Position numbers and translations under genes: made by a program. This document shows, one piece after another, positions 55,844 to 64,000 of a stretch of DNA of 64,000 bases. Location: contig NZ_CP095491.1 of NCBI RefSeq assembly GCF_023028105.1, positions 3,038,001 to 3,102,000 of the forward strand. Reading direction: 5' to 3'. The DNA is from Halosolutus gelatinilyticus. Its GTDB lineage: Archaea; Halobacteriota; Halobacteria; Halobacteriales; Natrialbaceae. Under the pieces are notes generated by a model. The model saw only the letters and a list, made by a program, of their open reading frames with translations. It was not told the origin of the DNA and did no database searches. Every line of letters begins with the position of its first letter. Positions within the stretch are counted from its first letter, which is position 1.

Positions 55844-57072
55844 AACTCGACGTCAACGCACTCGGAACGTTCTACCGAATGGCCCGCGAGGGCGCCGGGT
55901 TAGCCGCCGGACGGCTGACACACATGACCGACGTCGAAACACGGGTCGGCGTGACGAAGCTGAACTTCATGCGCGGCCGAGAGATCGAACGCGACTTCGA
56001 CGACGGCGCCGACAAGGTCGGCGTACGCGTCAAACTCACCGGCGCGATCGAGGGGTACTCGGTGATCGTCTTCGAGCGCGAGAACGCACTCCGCATGGTC
56101 GAGACGCTCCTCGAGGAGTCCGCGGACGAGTTCGACGAGATGACGAAAAGCGCGGCGACCGAAGTCGGCCACATCATGAACAGCGGCTTCATCGACGGCT
56201 GGGCGGACGTCTTAGAAACCGTGATCGACGTCTCGACGCCCGAGTTCGTCGAAGGGCAAACGGCCGAGCCGTACTTCGGCACCATCGACGAGGCGCCGGG
56301 CGAGAACGACCTGGCGCTGCTCTTCCAGAGCCAGATCGAGACGGTCGGCACCGAAGTCGGGTTCAGTCACTACCTGTTTCCGAAACAGGGGTCGATGTCC
56401 CGGCTCTTAGAGCAGTTGCGGACGAGCGACGGAATCGATTACGACAAACTCGACGGCTTCGATCGGATGGCAGAACGCGGCGCCGAGGAAGTGGCCAAGA
56501 CGGCGACCACCCTGACCGGCATCGAGACCAGCGTCGAGATCCGTCGACTGAACTTCCTTTCCCTCGAGGCAATACCCGAACAGATCGCAGACGAGACGCT
56601 CGTCGGCGTCGCCTTCGAGTTTGACGGGGTGCCGAGTGGCTATCTCGTCTTCCTGTTCGACGAGGAATCCGCCCACGAGATCGTCGAGGCGATGGTCCCG
56701 ACGAGCGTCGACGAGGAGGGATTCGGACAGATGGGAACCAGCGCCATCAAGGAACTGGGGAACATCATGGCCAGCGGCTTCCTCGACGGCTGGGCGAACG
56801 TCCTGGATACGACGATCGACCACTCGACTCCGGAGTTCATCCACGACATCGGCGCCGCGGCGGTCGATCCCGTGATCATCCAACTCGGGGAGAACCAGGA
56901 CTTCGCGTTCGTCTTCGACACAGTCGTCGTGGCGGACGGGCGCGAGTTCGACTGCGAGGTGTACGCGATTCCCGACGAAGACGACCTCGAGCGGGCGCTG
57001 AACAACTTGGACGTCGATCGGATCGAAGACGCGCCGACGACGGCGGAGTTCCAGGAAGTCGATAACGCATGA
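55840..57072 (+). CDS. cheC: CheC-type protein with two CheC modules
   Basis: A 410-residue tandem CheC. Module 1 (1-190) has the helix SAATEVGHIMNSGFIDGW, in which the catalytic Asn is His; module 2 (205-400) has the intact SAIKELGNIMASGFLDGW. One half may therefore be regulatory. The double architecture is typical of haloarchaeal CheC2. Overlaps by 4 nt at both ends show tight translational coupling with cheC and cheD. Confidence 0.9.
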   Translation: MKLDVNALGTFYRMAREGAGLAAGRLTHMTDVETRVGVTKLNFMRGREIERDFDDGADKVGVRVKLTGAIEGYSVIVFERENALRMVETLLEESADEFDEMTKSAATEVGHIMNSGFIDGWADVLETVIDVSTPEFVEGQTAEPYFGTIDEAPGENDLALLFQSQIETVGTEVGFSHYLFPKQGSMSRLLEQLRTSDGIDYDKLDGFDRMAERGAEEVAKTATTLTGIETSVEIRRLNFLSLEAIPEQIADETLVGVAFEFDGVPSGYLVFLFDEESAHEIVEAMVPTSVDEEGFGQMGTSAIKELGNIMASGFLDGWANVLDTTIDHSTPEFIHDIGAAAVDPVIIQLGENQDFAFVFDTVVVADGREFDCEVYAIPDEDDLERALNNLDVDRIEDAPTTAEFQEVDNA

Positions 57073-57587
57073 AGACGTACGGAACAGAACCGGGCGCGCC
57101 GACGCCGGTCCAGGTTGGCATCTCCGAACTGGCGGTCAGCGAAGGCGACGACACGCTGAAGTCGTACGGACTCGGCTCCTGTCTCGCGATCGCGCTGTAC
57201 GATCCGGAAACCGAAATCGGCGGACTCGCACACACGATGCTGCCCGACGGCGACGCCGCGGAGAACAGCGACGTCAAGCCCGGAAAGTACGCCGATACCG
57301 CGATTCGAGCGCTCCTTCGACGAATGGTCGAACAGGGCGCCAACTACACGACCGTCGAAGCGAAGATCGCCGGCGGCAGCGACATGTTCGAGTTCGAGAG
57401 CTTCGGCGACGGCGTCGGCCAGCGGAACATCGTCGCCGCGAAGGAGGAACTCGAGAAGCTGGGCGTCCCGCTCGTCGCCGAAGACGTCGGCGGCGAACAC
57501 GGCCGCACCGTCGAGTTCACGCCCGGGACCGGCGACCTCGTGGTGAAATCGTCGGCCGAGGGCGTCAACGGAGTGACCGAGCTGTGA
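57069..57587 (+). CDS. cheD: CheD receptor glutamine deamidase
   Basis: A 172-residue CheD. Catalytic Cys38 is in LGSCLAIALYDPE and His55 in GGLAHTMLPD, and a later loop reads AKIAGGSDMFEFES. It deamidates receptor glutamines and stimulates CheC. The start overlaps the preceding stop, and the stop overlaps the GTG of cheR. Confidence 0.94.
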   Translation: MKTYGTEPGAPTPVQVGISELAVSEGDDTLKSYGLGSCLAIALYDPETEIGGLAHTMLPDGDAAENSDVKPGKYADTAIRALLRRMVEQGANYTTVEAKIAGGSDMFEFESFGDGVGQRNIVAAKEELEKLGVPLVAEDVGGEHGRTVEFTPGTGDLVVKSSAEGVNGVTEL

Positions 57588-58450
57588 GCGACGGACGCGA
57601 AGTGGCCTTCACCGCCCTCTTGGAGTTCGTCGAAGACGAGCTGTCGTTCGCGACGAGCCACTACAACGACAGCTATCTCGATCGCCGCATCTCCTCGCGA
57701 ATGCGACGAACCCAGTCGGCCACGTACGAGGAGTACTTCGACCGGCTGCGAACCGAGCCGGACGAGCAGGAGGCGTTGCTCGATTCGCTGAGCATCAACG
57801 TGACCGGCTTCTTTCGGAATCCGGACGTCTGGGCCGGCATCCGCGAGGTGCTCCGTCGACTCTCGGCGGCCGACGGCGCCGTTCGCGTCTGGAGCGCGGC
57901 CTGCGCGGACGGGCGCGAACCGTACTCGTTGTCGCTGCTCGCCCACGCCGACCCTCGAATCGACGAGTCCGCGGTTCACGTGCTCGGGACGGACATCAGC
58001 GAACCCGCTCTCGAGACGGCTCGATCGGGCGTCTACTGCGACTCGCGAACCGTCGATCTGTCGGCGCAACTCGAGTTCCTCGACGACTACGAGGCGTACG
58101 TCGACGTCGACGGCCGCCGGTACGAAATCGGCGACGAGGTGAAGCGAAACGTCAGGTTCGAACGGCACGATCTGATCAACGACGAATCCAAGACGGGGTT
58201 CGACCTCGTCATCTGTCGCAACCTGTTCATATACATCGATAACGAGTACAAGCAGCCGATGCTTCGGACGATCTCGCGATCGCTCCGCCGGGACGGCTAC
58301 CTCGTCATCGGGAAAGCCGAAACCATCCCGCCGAACCTCAAATCGGCGTTTTCCGTCAGAAACGCTCGGCTCCGGATCTACCAGCGAGATCCGGCGAACG
58401 CGGATACCGATCCGAACGCCGGCCGTACGGATACCCGATCCCGCCTCTGA
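57584..58450 (+). CDS. cheR: CheR chemoreceptor methyltransferase
   Basis: A 288-residue CheR from GTG 57584. The N-terminal helical domain (DSYLDRRISSRM) precedes the SAM-binding domain with RVWSAACADGREPYSLSLLA (usual CSTGEEPYS), VLGTDISEPALETAR and DLVICRNLFIYID. It methylates receptor glutamates. It ends the che operon. Confidence 0.94.
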   Translation: MSDGREVAFTALLEFVEDELSFATSHYNDSYLDRRISSRMRRTQSATYEEYFDRLRTEPDEQEALLDSLSINVTGFFRNPDVWAGIREVLRRLSAADGAVRVWSAACADGREPYSLSLLAHADPRIDESAVHVLGTDISEPALETARSGVYCDSRTVDLSAQLEFLDDYEAYVDVDGRRYEIGDEVKRNVRFERHDLINDESKTGFDLVICRNLFIYIDNEYKQPMLRTISRSLRRDGYLVIGKAETIPPNLKSAFSVRNARLRIYQRDPANADTDPNAGRTDTRSRL

Positions 58451-58541
58451 TTCTGCGTCGATCGCATCGCGTCGACGAGCGGCGTCGGCTCGTGATAGAC
58501 AACCGGACGTTACATCACGCTGCCCGGAGTAGCTCGGTCCG

Positions 58542-59834
58542 ATGAGCGATCTCGATCTCCGCCCGTTCGCGTCCCGGTTCCGGGCGCTGGTCGACTCCTC
58601 GCCGCCCGAAACCCTCGCGGAGACGCGCGCCTGGGTCGTCGGCCCGCTTCTCGACTCGCTCGGCTGGAACGGGGACGCCGAATCGTGCCGAACGGACGTC
58701 ACCGTCGACGAGACGGCGTTCGAATACGCGTGTCTCGTCGAGTCGGTTCCCGCCCTGTTCGTCGCCGTCGAACCGTTCCCGGCACCGCTCGATCGAGACC
58801 GCGCGTCGGAAATCTATCGAACGATGGTGTGGACGGGCGTCGATCGAGCGATCTACACCAACGGCCGGCAGGCGCTCTTGTTCGCCGGCACGAGCGACGT
58901 CGATCACGTCGAGTGTCGGATGGCAGAGATCGTCGATTACGAATCGGCGTTCGACCACTTCACCAGGGACGCCCTCGAGCGCCGCCTCGAACGGCACGAG
59001 CGCGATCACGTCGCCCGCCAACTCGCCCTCGAACGCGCCACCCTCGCCGACGCTATCGTCGACAGGCTCACCGACGCGACCGACGGGACGTACGAGCGGG
59101 AGTTCGCCGCCGCAACCGATCGCTTTCTCGACGGCCTCGTCACGTCGTTCGCGGACGACGTCCCGCTCCCGCCGGCCGCCGAAACGGACGGCCCCGACGA
59201 CGGGGTCGCGATACGATTCTCCGATCCGACGGTCTCGATGACGGACGCGGCGGACGCGACGGACCGACCGCCGGAGGCCGCTGACGACGCCACCGACGCC
59301 TCCGGTTCCCCCGACGACACCGACGGCACGACGGCGGACGGCCCCGATCGATCGGTCCGACCCGCTTCGAACTCGGCCACGGACGAGGACGGCGGCGCGG
59401 AGCGAACGACCACGCCGAACGCCGACGCGGGGACGACCGACGAAACCGAGGCGAACGCGGCACCCGATGGAGACGGGGATGACATCACCGGTGAGTACGT
59501 GGTCCGCTTTTTCGCCGAGCGCGGCTCGATCGGGGCGATCGGTCACTCGACGTCGACGAACGCGCTCGTCCACGCCGCGGAGTACTGCCTCGATCGGGGA
59601 CTGGCCGGCGTTTCCGTCCCGTGGAGCCCGTCCGATGGCGACGAGACCGTCCTGAACGACGAGCCGGTTCACGCCGACGGGACGCCGATGACCGCCGCCG
59701 AACGGCTCTCGAACGGCCTGTATCTCAACACCGGCGGCACCGTCGCCGATCGAGCGGCGCGAGTCGAGGATCTGGCAAATCGATCGGGCTTGCGAGCGAT
59801 GGTGACTGGGGACTGGGACACCGATCAGGACTGA
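58542..59834 (+). CDS. Unrecognised protein with HsdR-N-like domain and conserved C-terminal domain
   Basis: A 430-residue protein. Residues 1-150 (AWVVGPLLDSLGWNGD, YTNGRQALLFAG) resemble the N-terminal nuclease-fold domain of type I restriction enzymes or related DUFs; a complete PD-(D/E)xK site is not obvious. Residues ~205-315 are an Ala/Asp/Thr-rich disordered linker. The last ~110 residues (EYVVRFFAERGSIGAIGHS, ERLSNGLYLNTGG) form a second compact domain that I cannot name. It sits between cheR and the convergent pilin cluster. No methylase or specificity subunit is present, so a restriction role is not supported. Confidence 0.65.
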   Translation: MSDLDLRPFASRFRALVDSSPPETLAETRAWVVGPLLDSLGWNGDAESCRTDVTVDETAFEYACLVESVPALFVAVEPFPAPLDRDRASEIYRTMVWTGVDRAIYTNGRQALLFAGTSDVDHVECRMAEIVDYESAFDHFTRDALERRLERHERDHVARQLALERATLADAIVDRLTDATDGTYEREFAAATDRFLDGLVTSFADDVPLPPAAETDGPDDGVAIRFSDPTVSMTDAADATDRPPEAADDATDASGSPDDTDGTTADGPDRSVRPASNSATDEDGGAERTTTPNADAGTTDETEANAAPDGDGDDITGEYVVRFFAERGSIGAIGHSTSTNALVHAAEYCLDRGLAGVSVPWSPSDGDETVLNDEPVHADGTPMTAAERLSNGLYLNTGGTVADRAARVEDLANRSGLRAMVTGDWDTDQD

Positions 59835-59883
59835 TCGCGGGACGGAATCGGGAAAAGACGCCTATCGAACGTCCCGTTCGTGT

Positions 59884-60663
59884 TCAGTAGTCGACTTTCG
59901 CGGTAACGAGCTGTAATTCCAGTCGGTCTACGCCTTTGCAGACGTATTCGCCACTCCCAGCATCGCTCCAGCCGTTTCGCCTGAGCGCGTGCCCCCACCC
60001 GACTCCGTACGGCTTGTCGTCCACGACGGTTATCGTCACCTTTCTCGTCGGCGGTGACGACTCGATTTCGGACATATTCGTCTGCCGTTCGCGGCCGACC
60101 TCCGAAATGGTCAGTCCGACGCCGTCGGAACTCTGTACCGAACGTTCGTCGTCGTGCTCGAGTTTCACGATCGAGATGACGACGGTATCGCCCGAGCAGC
60201 GGATCGGTGGCTGTTTGATGACCGCACTCCCCTCCCCGTTTCCGCGAAACACGCCGCCGCCCTCGTAGGCGATGGTATCCGAGCCGGACTCGTAGACCAG
60301 CGATCCGAGTTCGATCTCTTTCGAATCCGTTTTACTGGTGTTTATTTCGATCGTGGTGCTTTCGCCGCCGGTTCTAATCGTCCCGCCGCGAAGCGTGAGC
60401 TCGCCGTACCGCTGATCGACGCCGTCGTAGCGGGCGACGTCGTTGAAGTTGTCCGCGAGGGAGTCCATCGCGCGTTCGGCGTTGGTGAGCTGTTCGTTCT
60501 CCTGGTAATCGGACATCGCCTGGAATCCGGTCATGTACAAAAGCCCAACCGATCCCAGGATCGTTGCGAAGACGAGAATGAACCCGAGTACCTCGGTAAC
60601 GCCGCGATCATCAGTAGTATCCGATTCGCCTCTCGTCCGGAGCGCTTCACGTGGTCTTCTCAT
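59884..60663 (-). CDS. Pilin-like membrane protein (DUF7289 type)
   Basis: About 259 residues from ATG 60663. A charged N-terminus, then the H-domain-like helix RGVTEVLGFILVFATILGSV, characteristic of archaeal type IV pilin-like proteins, and a ~210-residue extracellular beta-rich domain with two Cys (RCSGD and YVCKG) that could pair. It is the last gene of the pilin-like cluster. It overlaps the previous gene by ATGA. The DUF assignment is from memory of such clusters. Confidence 0.75.
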   Translation of the reverse strand: MRRPREALRTRGESDTTDDRGVTEVLGFILVFATILGSVGLLYMTGFQAMSDYQENEQLTNAERAMDSLADNFNDVARYDGVDQRYGELTLRGGTIRTGGESTTIEINTSKTDSKEIELGSLVYESGSDTIAYEGGGVFRGNGEGSAVIKQPPIRCSGDTVVISIVKLEHDDERSVQSSDGVGLTISEVGRERQTNMSEIESSPPTRKVTITVVDDKPYGVGWGHALRRNGWSDAGSGEYVCKGVDRLELQLVTAKVDY

Positions 60664-61163
60664 TGATACCCACTCCTGATCGTGATGTGGTCCTGGTCGC
60701 TGTCGTACCTGATTTCGATCAGGCCTCCGTCGGCCGAACTCTCGTGATCGACGTCCGTATCGACCTTCAGCGGAACGTAGACGACGACGTCCGACCCGGA
60801 CGACGTCAACCGCAGACAGTCGGTCTCGTCGGTGAGCAACGGCCCCTCGTCGCAGTGGGTCGACTCGAGTAACGTCACTCGATACCCCGATCCCGCGACC
60901 CGACGCGGATGCTCGGCGGTGAGGGTCACGTCGTCGCTGCTTCCCACCGCAATCTGGTCTCCGGCCGCGATCTCGCCGGCGATTCGTTCCCCGATCGTCT
61001 CCAGGGAGCTCTCGGCGCTTCGATCGGTCTGCGAATCCAGCATCGTCCCCGCGGAGACCAGGAGCATCGAGATGAGAATCGTCGTGATGCCGATCGTCAG
61101 CACGTGCGTAACGGTGATCGACAGCGCCCGATCGTCGCGTGTGATGGGACCCGGACCGATCAT
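60660..61163 (-). CDS. Pilin-like membrane protein (DUF7266 type)
   Basis: A 167-residue protein with one N-terminal hydrophobic helix (THVLTIGITTILISMLLVSA) after a short basic/acidic lead (RDDRALSITV), then an extracellular domain with a Cys pair (CDEG and DCLRL). The arrangement fits minor pilins of a haloarchaeal Pil system. Overlaps of 4 nt on both sides indicate one operon with the other four pilin-like genes. Confidence 0.75.
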   Translation of the reverse strand: MIGPGPITRDDRALSITVTHVLTIGITTILISMLLVSAGTMLDSQTDRSAESSLETIGERIAGEIAAGDQIAVGSSDDVTLTAEHPRRVAGSGYRVTLLESTHCDEGPLLTDETDCLRLTSSGSDVVVYVPLKVDTDVDHESSADGGLIEIRYDSDQDHITIRSGYQ

Positions 61164-62047
61164 GATCCATCACCGTAGACGTCGAACTCGTGGGTTTTCT
61201 GGTAGGAGAGGTCGTTCGAATCGCGTTCGATCTCGATTTCGACCGTCCAGGCGCCGGCGTGTTGCTCGCTCACCGTCGGCATCGCCGAGAGATCGACGGT
61301 GTCAGTCCCTTTCGCGACGAGGCTATAGCGTCCGTCTACCCCGCCTAAACGTTCGGTGACGGTGATCGTATCGTACGTCGCCTCGTAGTCGATAAGATCG
61401 AGTCCGCAGTCCCCGTCGGTCGAGGCGTTGACGTCACCGGTAACGAGGTCGATCCGGACTTCGTCACCGTGGATCTGACAGCTGTTCAGACCGGTAACGT
61501 TGAAGGTCCCGCCGTCGTCCCGGATCGTGACGGAGTCGCTTTCCGTATCGATGGTGACCTCGCCGCCACCGCCCTGGCTCAGTTCGAGCGCGAAGTGGCC
61601 CACCCGCTCGGATCCGACCAACTCGACGTTCGACCCGCCTATCTCGGCGTCGGTAATGGCGCTGGCGTCCTCACGCACGGTCGCCCCGCCTACCGTCGTC
61701 ACCACCGGTCGATTGTTCGCGGTCGCGTTCAGGTACTGCTCGGCGAATCCGCCGTCGTCTTCGATGACGTCTTCGAGTTCGTTCTCGTACCCGGAGCGAT
61801 CGTCCGCTTCCCAGGCGAGGTTTCCGTAGCGTGCGATTCCGCCGATACCGCCCTCGATCTCGGCCTCGATCGTAGTGTCGTCCGACGCGCCCTGGTTCGT
61901 CGCCGTCGAGGAGAGCGTTTCGGTGTAGAGCACGCCGTTGAAGACGACGACGACGCCGAGGATGATGAACGCGAGCGTGATCGCACCGATGAGGATGAGC
62001 TGTCCGCGGTCGTGACCGTCCGTCCGATCGTCGTTCCGATCCGGCAT
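61160..62047 (-). CDS. Pilin-like membrane protein (DUF7261 type)
   Basis: 295 residues from ATG 62047, whose A overlaps the preceding stop (TAATG); an ATG at 62053 is also possible. DRGQLILIGAITLAFIILGV is the membrane helix, followed by a long extracellular domain rich in Asp, Gly and Thr, with predicted beta repeats and a Cys pair (NSCQIHG and GDCGLD). It is the largest of the five pilin-like proteins. Confidence 0.75.
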   Translation of the reverse strand: MPDRNDDRTDGHDRGQLILIGAITLAFIILGVVVVFNGVLYTETLSSTATNQGASDDTTIEAEIEGGIGGIARYGNLAWEADDRSGYENELEDVIEDDGGFAEQYLNATANNRPVVTTVGGATVREDASAITDAEIGGSNVELVGSERVGHFALELSQGGGGEVTIDTESDSVTIRDDGGTFNVTGLNSCQIHGDEVRIDLVTGDVNASTDGDCGLDLIDYEATYDTITVTERLGGVDGRYSLVAKGTDTVDLSAMPTVSEQHAGAWTVEIEIERDSNDLSYQKTHEFDVYGDGS

Positions 62048-62682
62048 TACCATAGTATCACCCGCACTTCGACGAGATTGTAGACGCCGCTGTCGCCGCT
62101 CGATCGCTGCGAAATCGGGTACTCGGTGGTCTCCGCGAGCGTCGGTTTGGCACCTGACTCATTCGGCCTCGTGAGGAGGTCGTCCTCGTACAGCGTCACC
62201 ACGTGACTCGCGGTGAACGCGTCCGACGGCGGCGATCCCTGGTACACCATGTAGGTGCTCTCGAACCCGTCGACGCTGTCGTTGTAGGAGACGAGTTCGA
62301 CGTTGTAGCTCCAGCCGTCGTTGGTGTACCGATCGTGCAGGATCGCGCCGAGCCTGGACTGATTCGCGAACTCGGACGCCGTGTATGTCTTCTCGTCCTG
62401 TCCGCTGGCGGGTTCGGTTGCGTTGTAGAACGCCCCGTCCGATTCGTTCCAGTTTCGGATCGTCTCCGATAAGTTTCCGTCCTGGCTGGAGACGGTGAGC
62501 GCGTCCTGGGATTCCTGTTGCAGCTGCGCCTTGACGGTCCGATCGGCCAGACCGCCGGTCGTCGGCGTGATCACGACCGCCTGCAGGGCGAAGAGGACCG
62601 CCAGCAGAAGGATCATCGCGCCGATGAACCCCTCGAGCGTGTACGCCTGTGCCCGTTCCGTTTGCACTGTCCTGTCGAGCAT
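62047..62682 (-). CDS. Pilin-like membrane protein (DUF7288 type)
   Basis: A 211-residue protein. AQAYTLEGFIGAMILLLAVL is the hydrophobic helix with the Glu at position 5 of the processed core that is typical of type IV pilins; the remainder (~165 residues) is extracellular. The RAQAYTLEGF opening is a recurrent haloarchaeal pilin-like N-terminus. It follows the DUF7287-type gene after 4 nt. Confidence 0.78.
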   Translation of the reverse strand: MLDRTVQTERAQAYTLEGFIGAMILLLAVLFALQAVVITPTTGGLADRTVKAQLQQESQDALTVSSQDGNLSETIRNWNESDGAFYNATEPASGQDEKTYTASEFANQSRLGAILHDRYTNDGWSYNVELVSYNDSVDGFESTYMVYQGSPPSDAFTASHVVTLYEDDLLTRPNESGAKPTLAETTEYPISQRSSGDSGVYNLVEVRVILW

Positions 62683-62686
62683 GGTC

Positions 62687-63232
62687 TCACCAGACCCTCA
62701 CGATGAGCCGACAGGCCGGCTCGCAATCGATCGAGTCGTCGACGGTGACGATGCGAGCGGAACTGGCCGCCGATTGGTTCCCGTACGTGTGCCCGCCGTT
62801 CCAGTTGGATCCGACTGGGGTGCCGTCGAGTCGTTCGACCGTGACGTTGACCCTGTCGAAGACGGCATCGACGTCACCGCTCGCATCTTTGCTCGCCCGG
62901 AGGCCGAGCGTCGCGACCAGCTCCTCGGAGTCTCCCGTGTAGTTGCCCTTGAAGGTGGTCGCGTTGAGCTCGTTGGGCCGCTCGGTGCTCGCGTTCTCGA
63001 CGATCCGGTCCGCGATCCGATCGGCCTGCGCCGTTTCGGCGCCGCTGATCGACGACTCGTGGGGCGCCGACAGCGACGGGACGTACATGAAGACGAACGC
63101 GACCGTCAGGATGAAGATCCCGATCCCGACCGCGAAGTCCTGCGTGGTCTGGCCCCGATCCGAGCGAGGGACCGAACCGGTCTTCGCCCCTCCGGTCCCG
63201 GATCGGGATCCCGAGCGGTATCTGCGCGTCAT
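62687..63232 (-). CDS. Pilin-like membrane protein (DUF7287 type)
   Basis: A 181-residue protein. A basic 25-residue N-terminus is followed by DRGQTTQDFAVGIGIFILTV, a pilin-like helix, and an extracellular domain ending with a Cys pair (SIDCEPACRLIV). It directly follows the PilC/TadC-type gene after 1 nt, so it is the first minor-pilin-like gene of the unit. Confidence 0.78.
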   Translation of the reverse strand: MTRRYRSGSRSGTGGAKTGSVPRSDRGQTTQDFAVGIGIFILTVAFVFMYVPSLSAPHESSISGAETAQADRIADRIVENASTERPNELNATTFKGNYTGDSEELVATLGLRASKDASGDVDAVFDRVNVTVERLDGTPVGSNWNGGHTYGNQSAASSARIVTVDDSIDCEPACRLIVRVW

Positions 63233-63233
63233 G

Positions 63234-64000
63234 TTAGGCCACCACTGCCCAGCCCACGAGTGCGATCGTCGCGAGGATGATCACGTACTTGAGTCCGCTC
63301 AGCAGGTCCGCGTCCCGGATGTAGCCGCTGATGAACCCGGAAATGATCGCCTGCAGCGTCACGGCGTGAAAGAACAACACCGACAGCAGGTCGATCTGGA
63401 CGTTCTCGCTCAAGTTCGCCTGGGCGAGTTCCCCGCCGGCACCGCCGGTGTCGACGTCCGAACCGCTGGTCTCGAGGCCCGCCATCGTGTCGATGAACTG
63501 CGTCTTGAGGATCGCGATCACCGCGAGCACCGTCATGAACGTCATGATGATGATCACGACCTGCATCCGGGTTCGCGACTTGCGCTCGCGCTCGATGTCG
63601 TCGTGGTTCTCGCTGGCGCGAGCGGCCGTCCGGAGCACGTCCGAAATCTGGTTCGACGCCTCCTGTGCCTCCGTGATCAGGCGCGTCGTTCGGGCGAGTC
63701 GTGGAATGTGGTACTTGTTGTTGAACTCGATGAGCGCCTCCTTCAGGCTCATCCCGTAGTTGACCTTCGTGTGCATCATCTCGAACTCGCGGGCCAGCTT
63801 CCCGCTCGTCGTGTCCGAGACCGACTTGAGCGACTCGAGCAGCGTGAGCCCGGTGTCGTTCGCGCTCGAGAGCTTCCGCAGGTCCTCCGAGAGCTTGTTG
63901 ACGACGGTGTTCCGGTGGCGAACGTTCCACTCCCGGAAAATCGACAGCGGAATCGCGACGACGTACAGCGGGAGGTACAGGTAGACGAACGTCCCCCAGA
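63234..64000 (-). CDS. PilC/TadC-type membrane platform protein, C-terminal part (runs off window)
   Basis: The open frame continues to the window edge, giving ~254 C-terminal residues. It has a T2SSF-type cytosolic region (LSSANDTGLTLLESLKSVSD, YHIPRLARTTRLITEAQEAS) flanked by hydrophobic segments (MQVVIIIMTFMTVLAVIAIL and YVIILATIALVGWAVVA). T2SSF proteins form the membrane platform for type IV pilus or archaellum assembly. The next five genes are pilin-like, so this is a Pil rather than archaellum locus. A partner PilB ATPase is expected beyond the window. Confidence 0.85.
   Translation of the reverse strand, partial: WGTFVYLYLPLYVVAIPLSIFREWNVRHRNTVVNKLSEDLRKLSSANDTGLTLLESLKSVSDTTSGKLAREFEMMHTKVNYGMSLKEALIEFNNKYHIPRLARTTRLITEAQEASNQISDVLRTAARASENHDDIERERKSRTRMQVVIIIMTFMTVLAVIAILKTQFIDTMAGLETSGSDVDTGGAGGELAQANLSENVQIDLLSVLFFHAVTLQAIISGFISGYIRDADLLSGLKYVIILATIALVGWAVVA

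Overview
This 64-kb window is chromosomal or megaplasmid DNA from a halophilic archaeon of class Halobacteria. Evidence: high GC, strongly acidic proteins, archaeal transcription factor TFE, archaeal tRNA methyltransferase Trm56, haloarchaeal lipobox lipoprotein, Bat-type (HTH_10) regulator, archaeal CheC/CheD chemotaxis set, type IV pilin-like proteins, and A/T-rich TATA-like boxes about 25-30 nt before several start codons. The species cannot be named from the sequence. No rRNA, tRNA, insertion sequence or CRISPR array was seen.

Layout. (1) 1-4116, minus strand: an unrecognised partial gene, a CxxC mini-protein, a MaoC-type enoyl-CoA hydratase, an alpha/beta hydrolase and a xanthine/uracil permease. 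(2) 4230-24090: a large cobalamin (B12) region. A ChlI-ChlD fusion faces cobN across a compact divergent promoter; cobN-cbiC-cbiE form one overlapping operon, cbiA stands alone, and cbiT-L-F-G-H-H is followed by a ferredoxin, a degenerate LAGLIDADG-like protein, cbiX with a thioredoxin-like ferredoxin tail, a DUF3209 protein and a beta-propeller. (3) 24226-27483: four consecutive very acidic, low-complexity proteins, two with glycine zippers, with no assignable function. (4) 27899-37922: acetate metabolism, with UspA, two acetyl-CoA synthetases flanking a Bat-like regulator, a DUF4212/sodium-solute symporter pair and another UspA. (5) 38327-41762, minus strand: a class II lanthipeptide synthetase (LanM) preceded by an unlisted 39-residue precursor peptide with a Ser/Thr/Cys-rich C-terminus. 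(6) 42022-48967: cupin, Trm56, TrkA and TrkH for potassium uptake, TFE, DUF2110 and a DUF5803-type lipoprotein. (7) 49200-58450: chemotaxis genes cheW-Y-B-A-C-C-D-R, followed by an unrecognised restriction-enzyme-like protein. (8) 59884-64000, minus strand: five pilin-like membrane proteins downstream of a truncated PilC/TadC-type platform protein.

The most interesting item is the lanA-lanM pair: a minimal two-gene ribosomal peptide system with a modified catalytic site in its cyclase domain and no recognisable transporter or protease nearby. Next in interest are the acidic glycine-zipper operon, the nuclease-dead LAGLIDADG-like protein inside the B12 operon, the ORF/repeat element that exactly bridges cbiF and cbiG, the tyrosine-recombinase-like domain at the N-terminus of the acetate-locus regulator, and a shared GAGAA(T/C)CGTTC-type site upstream of both acs genes.
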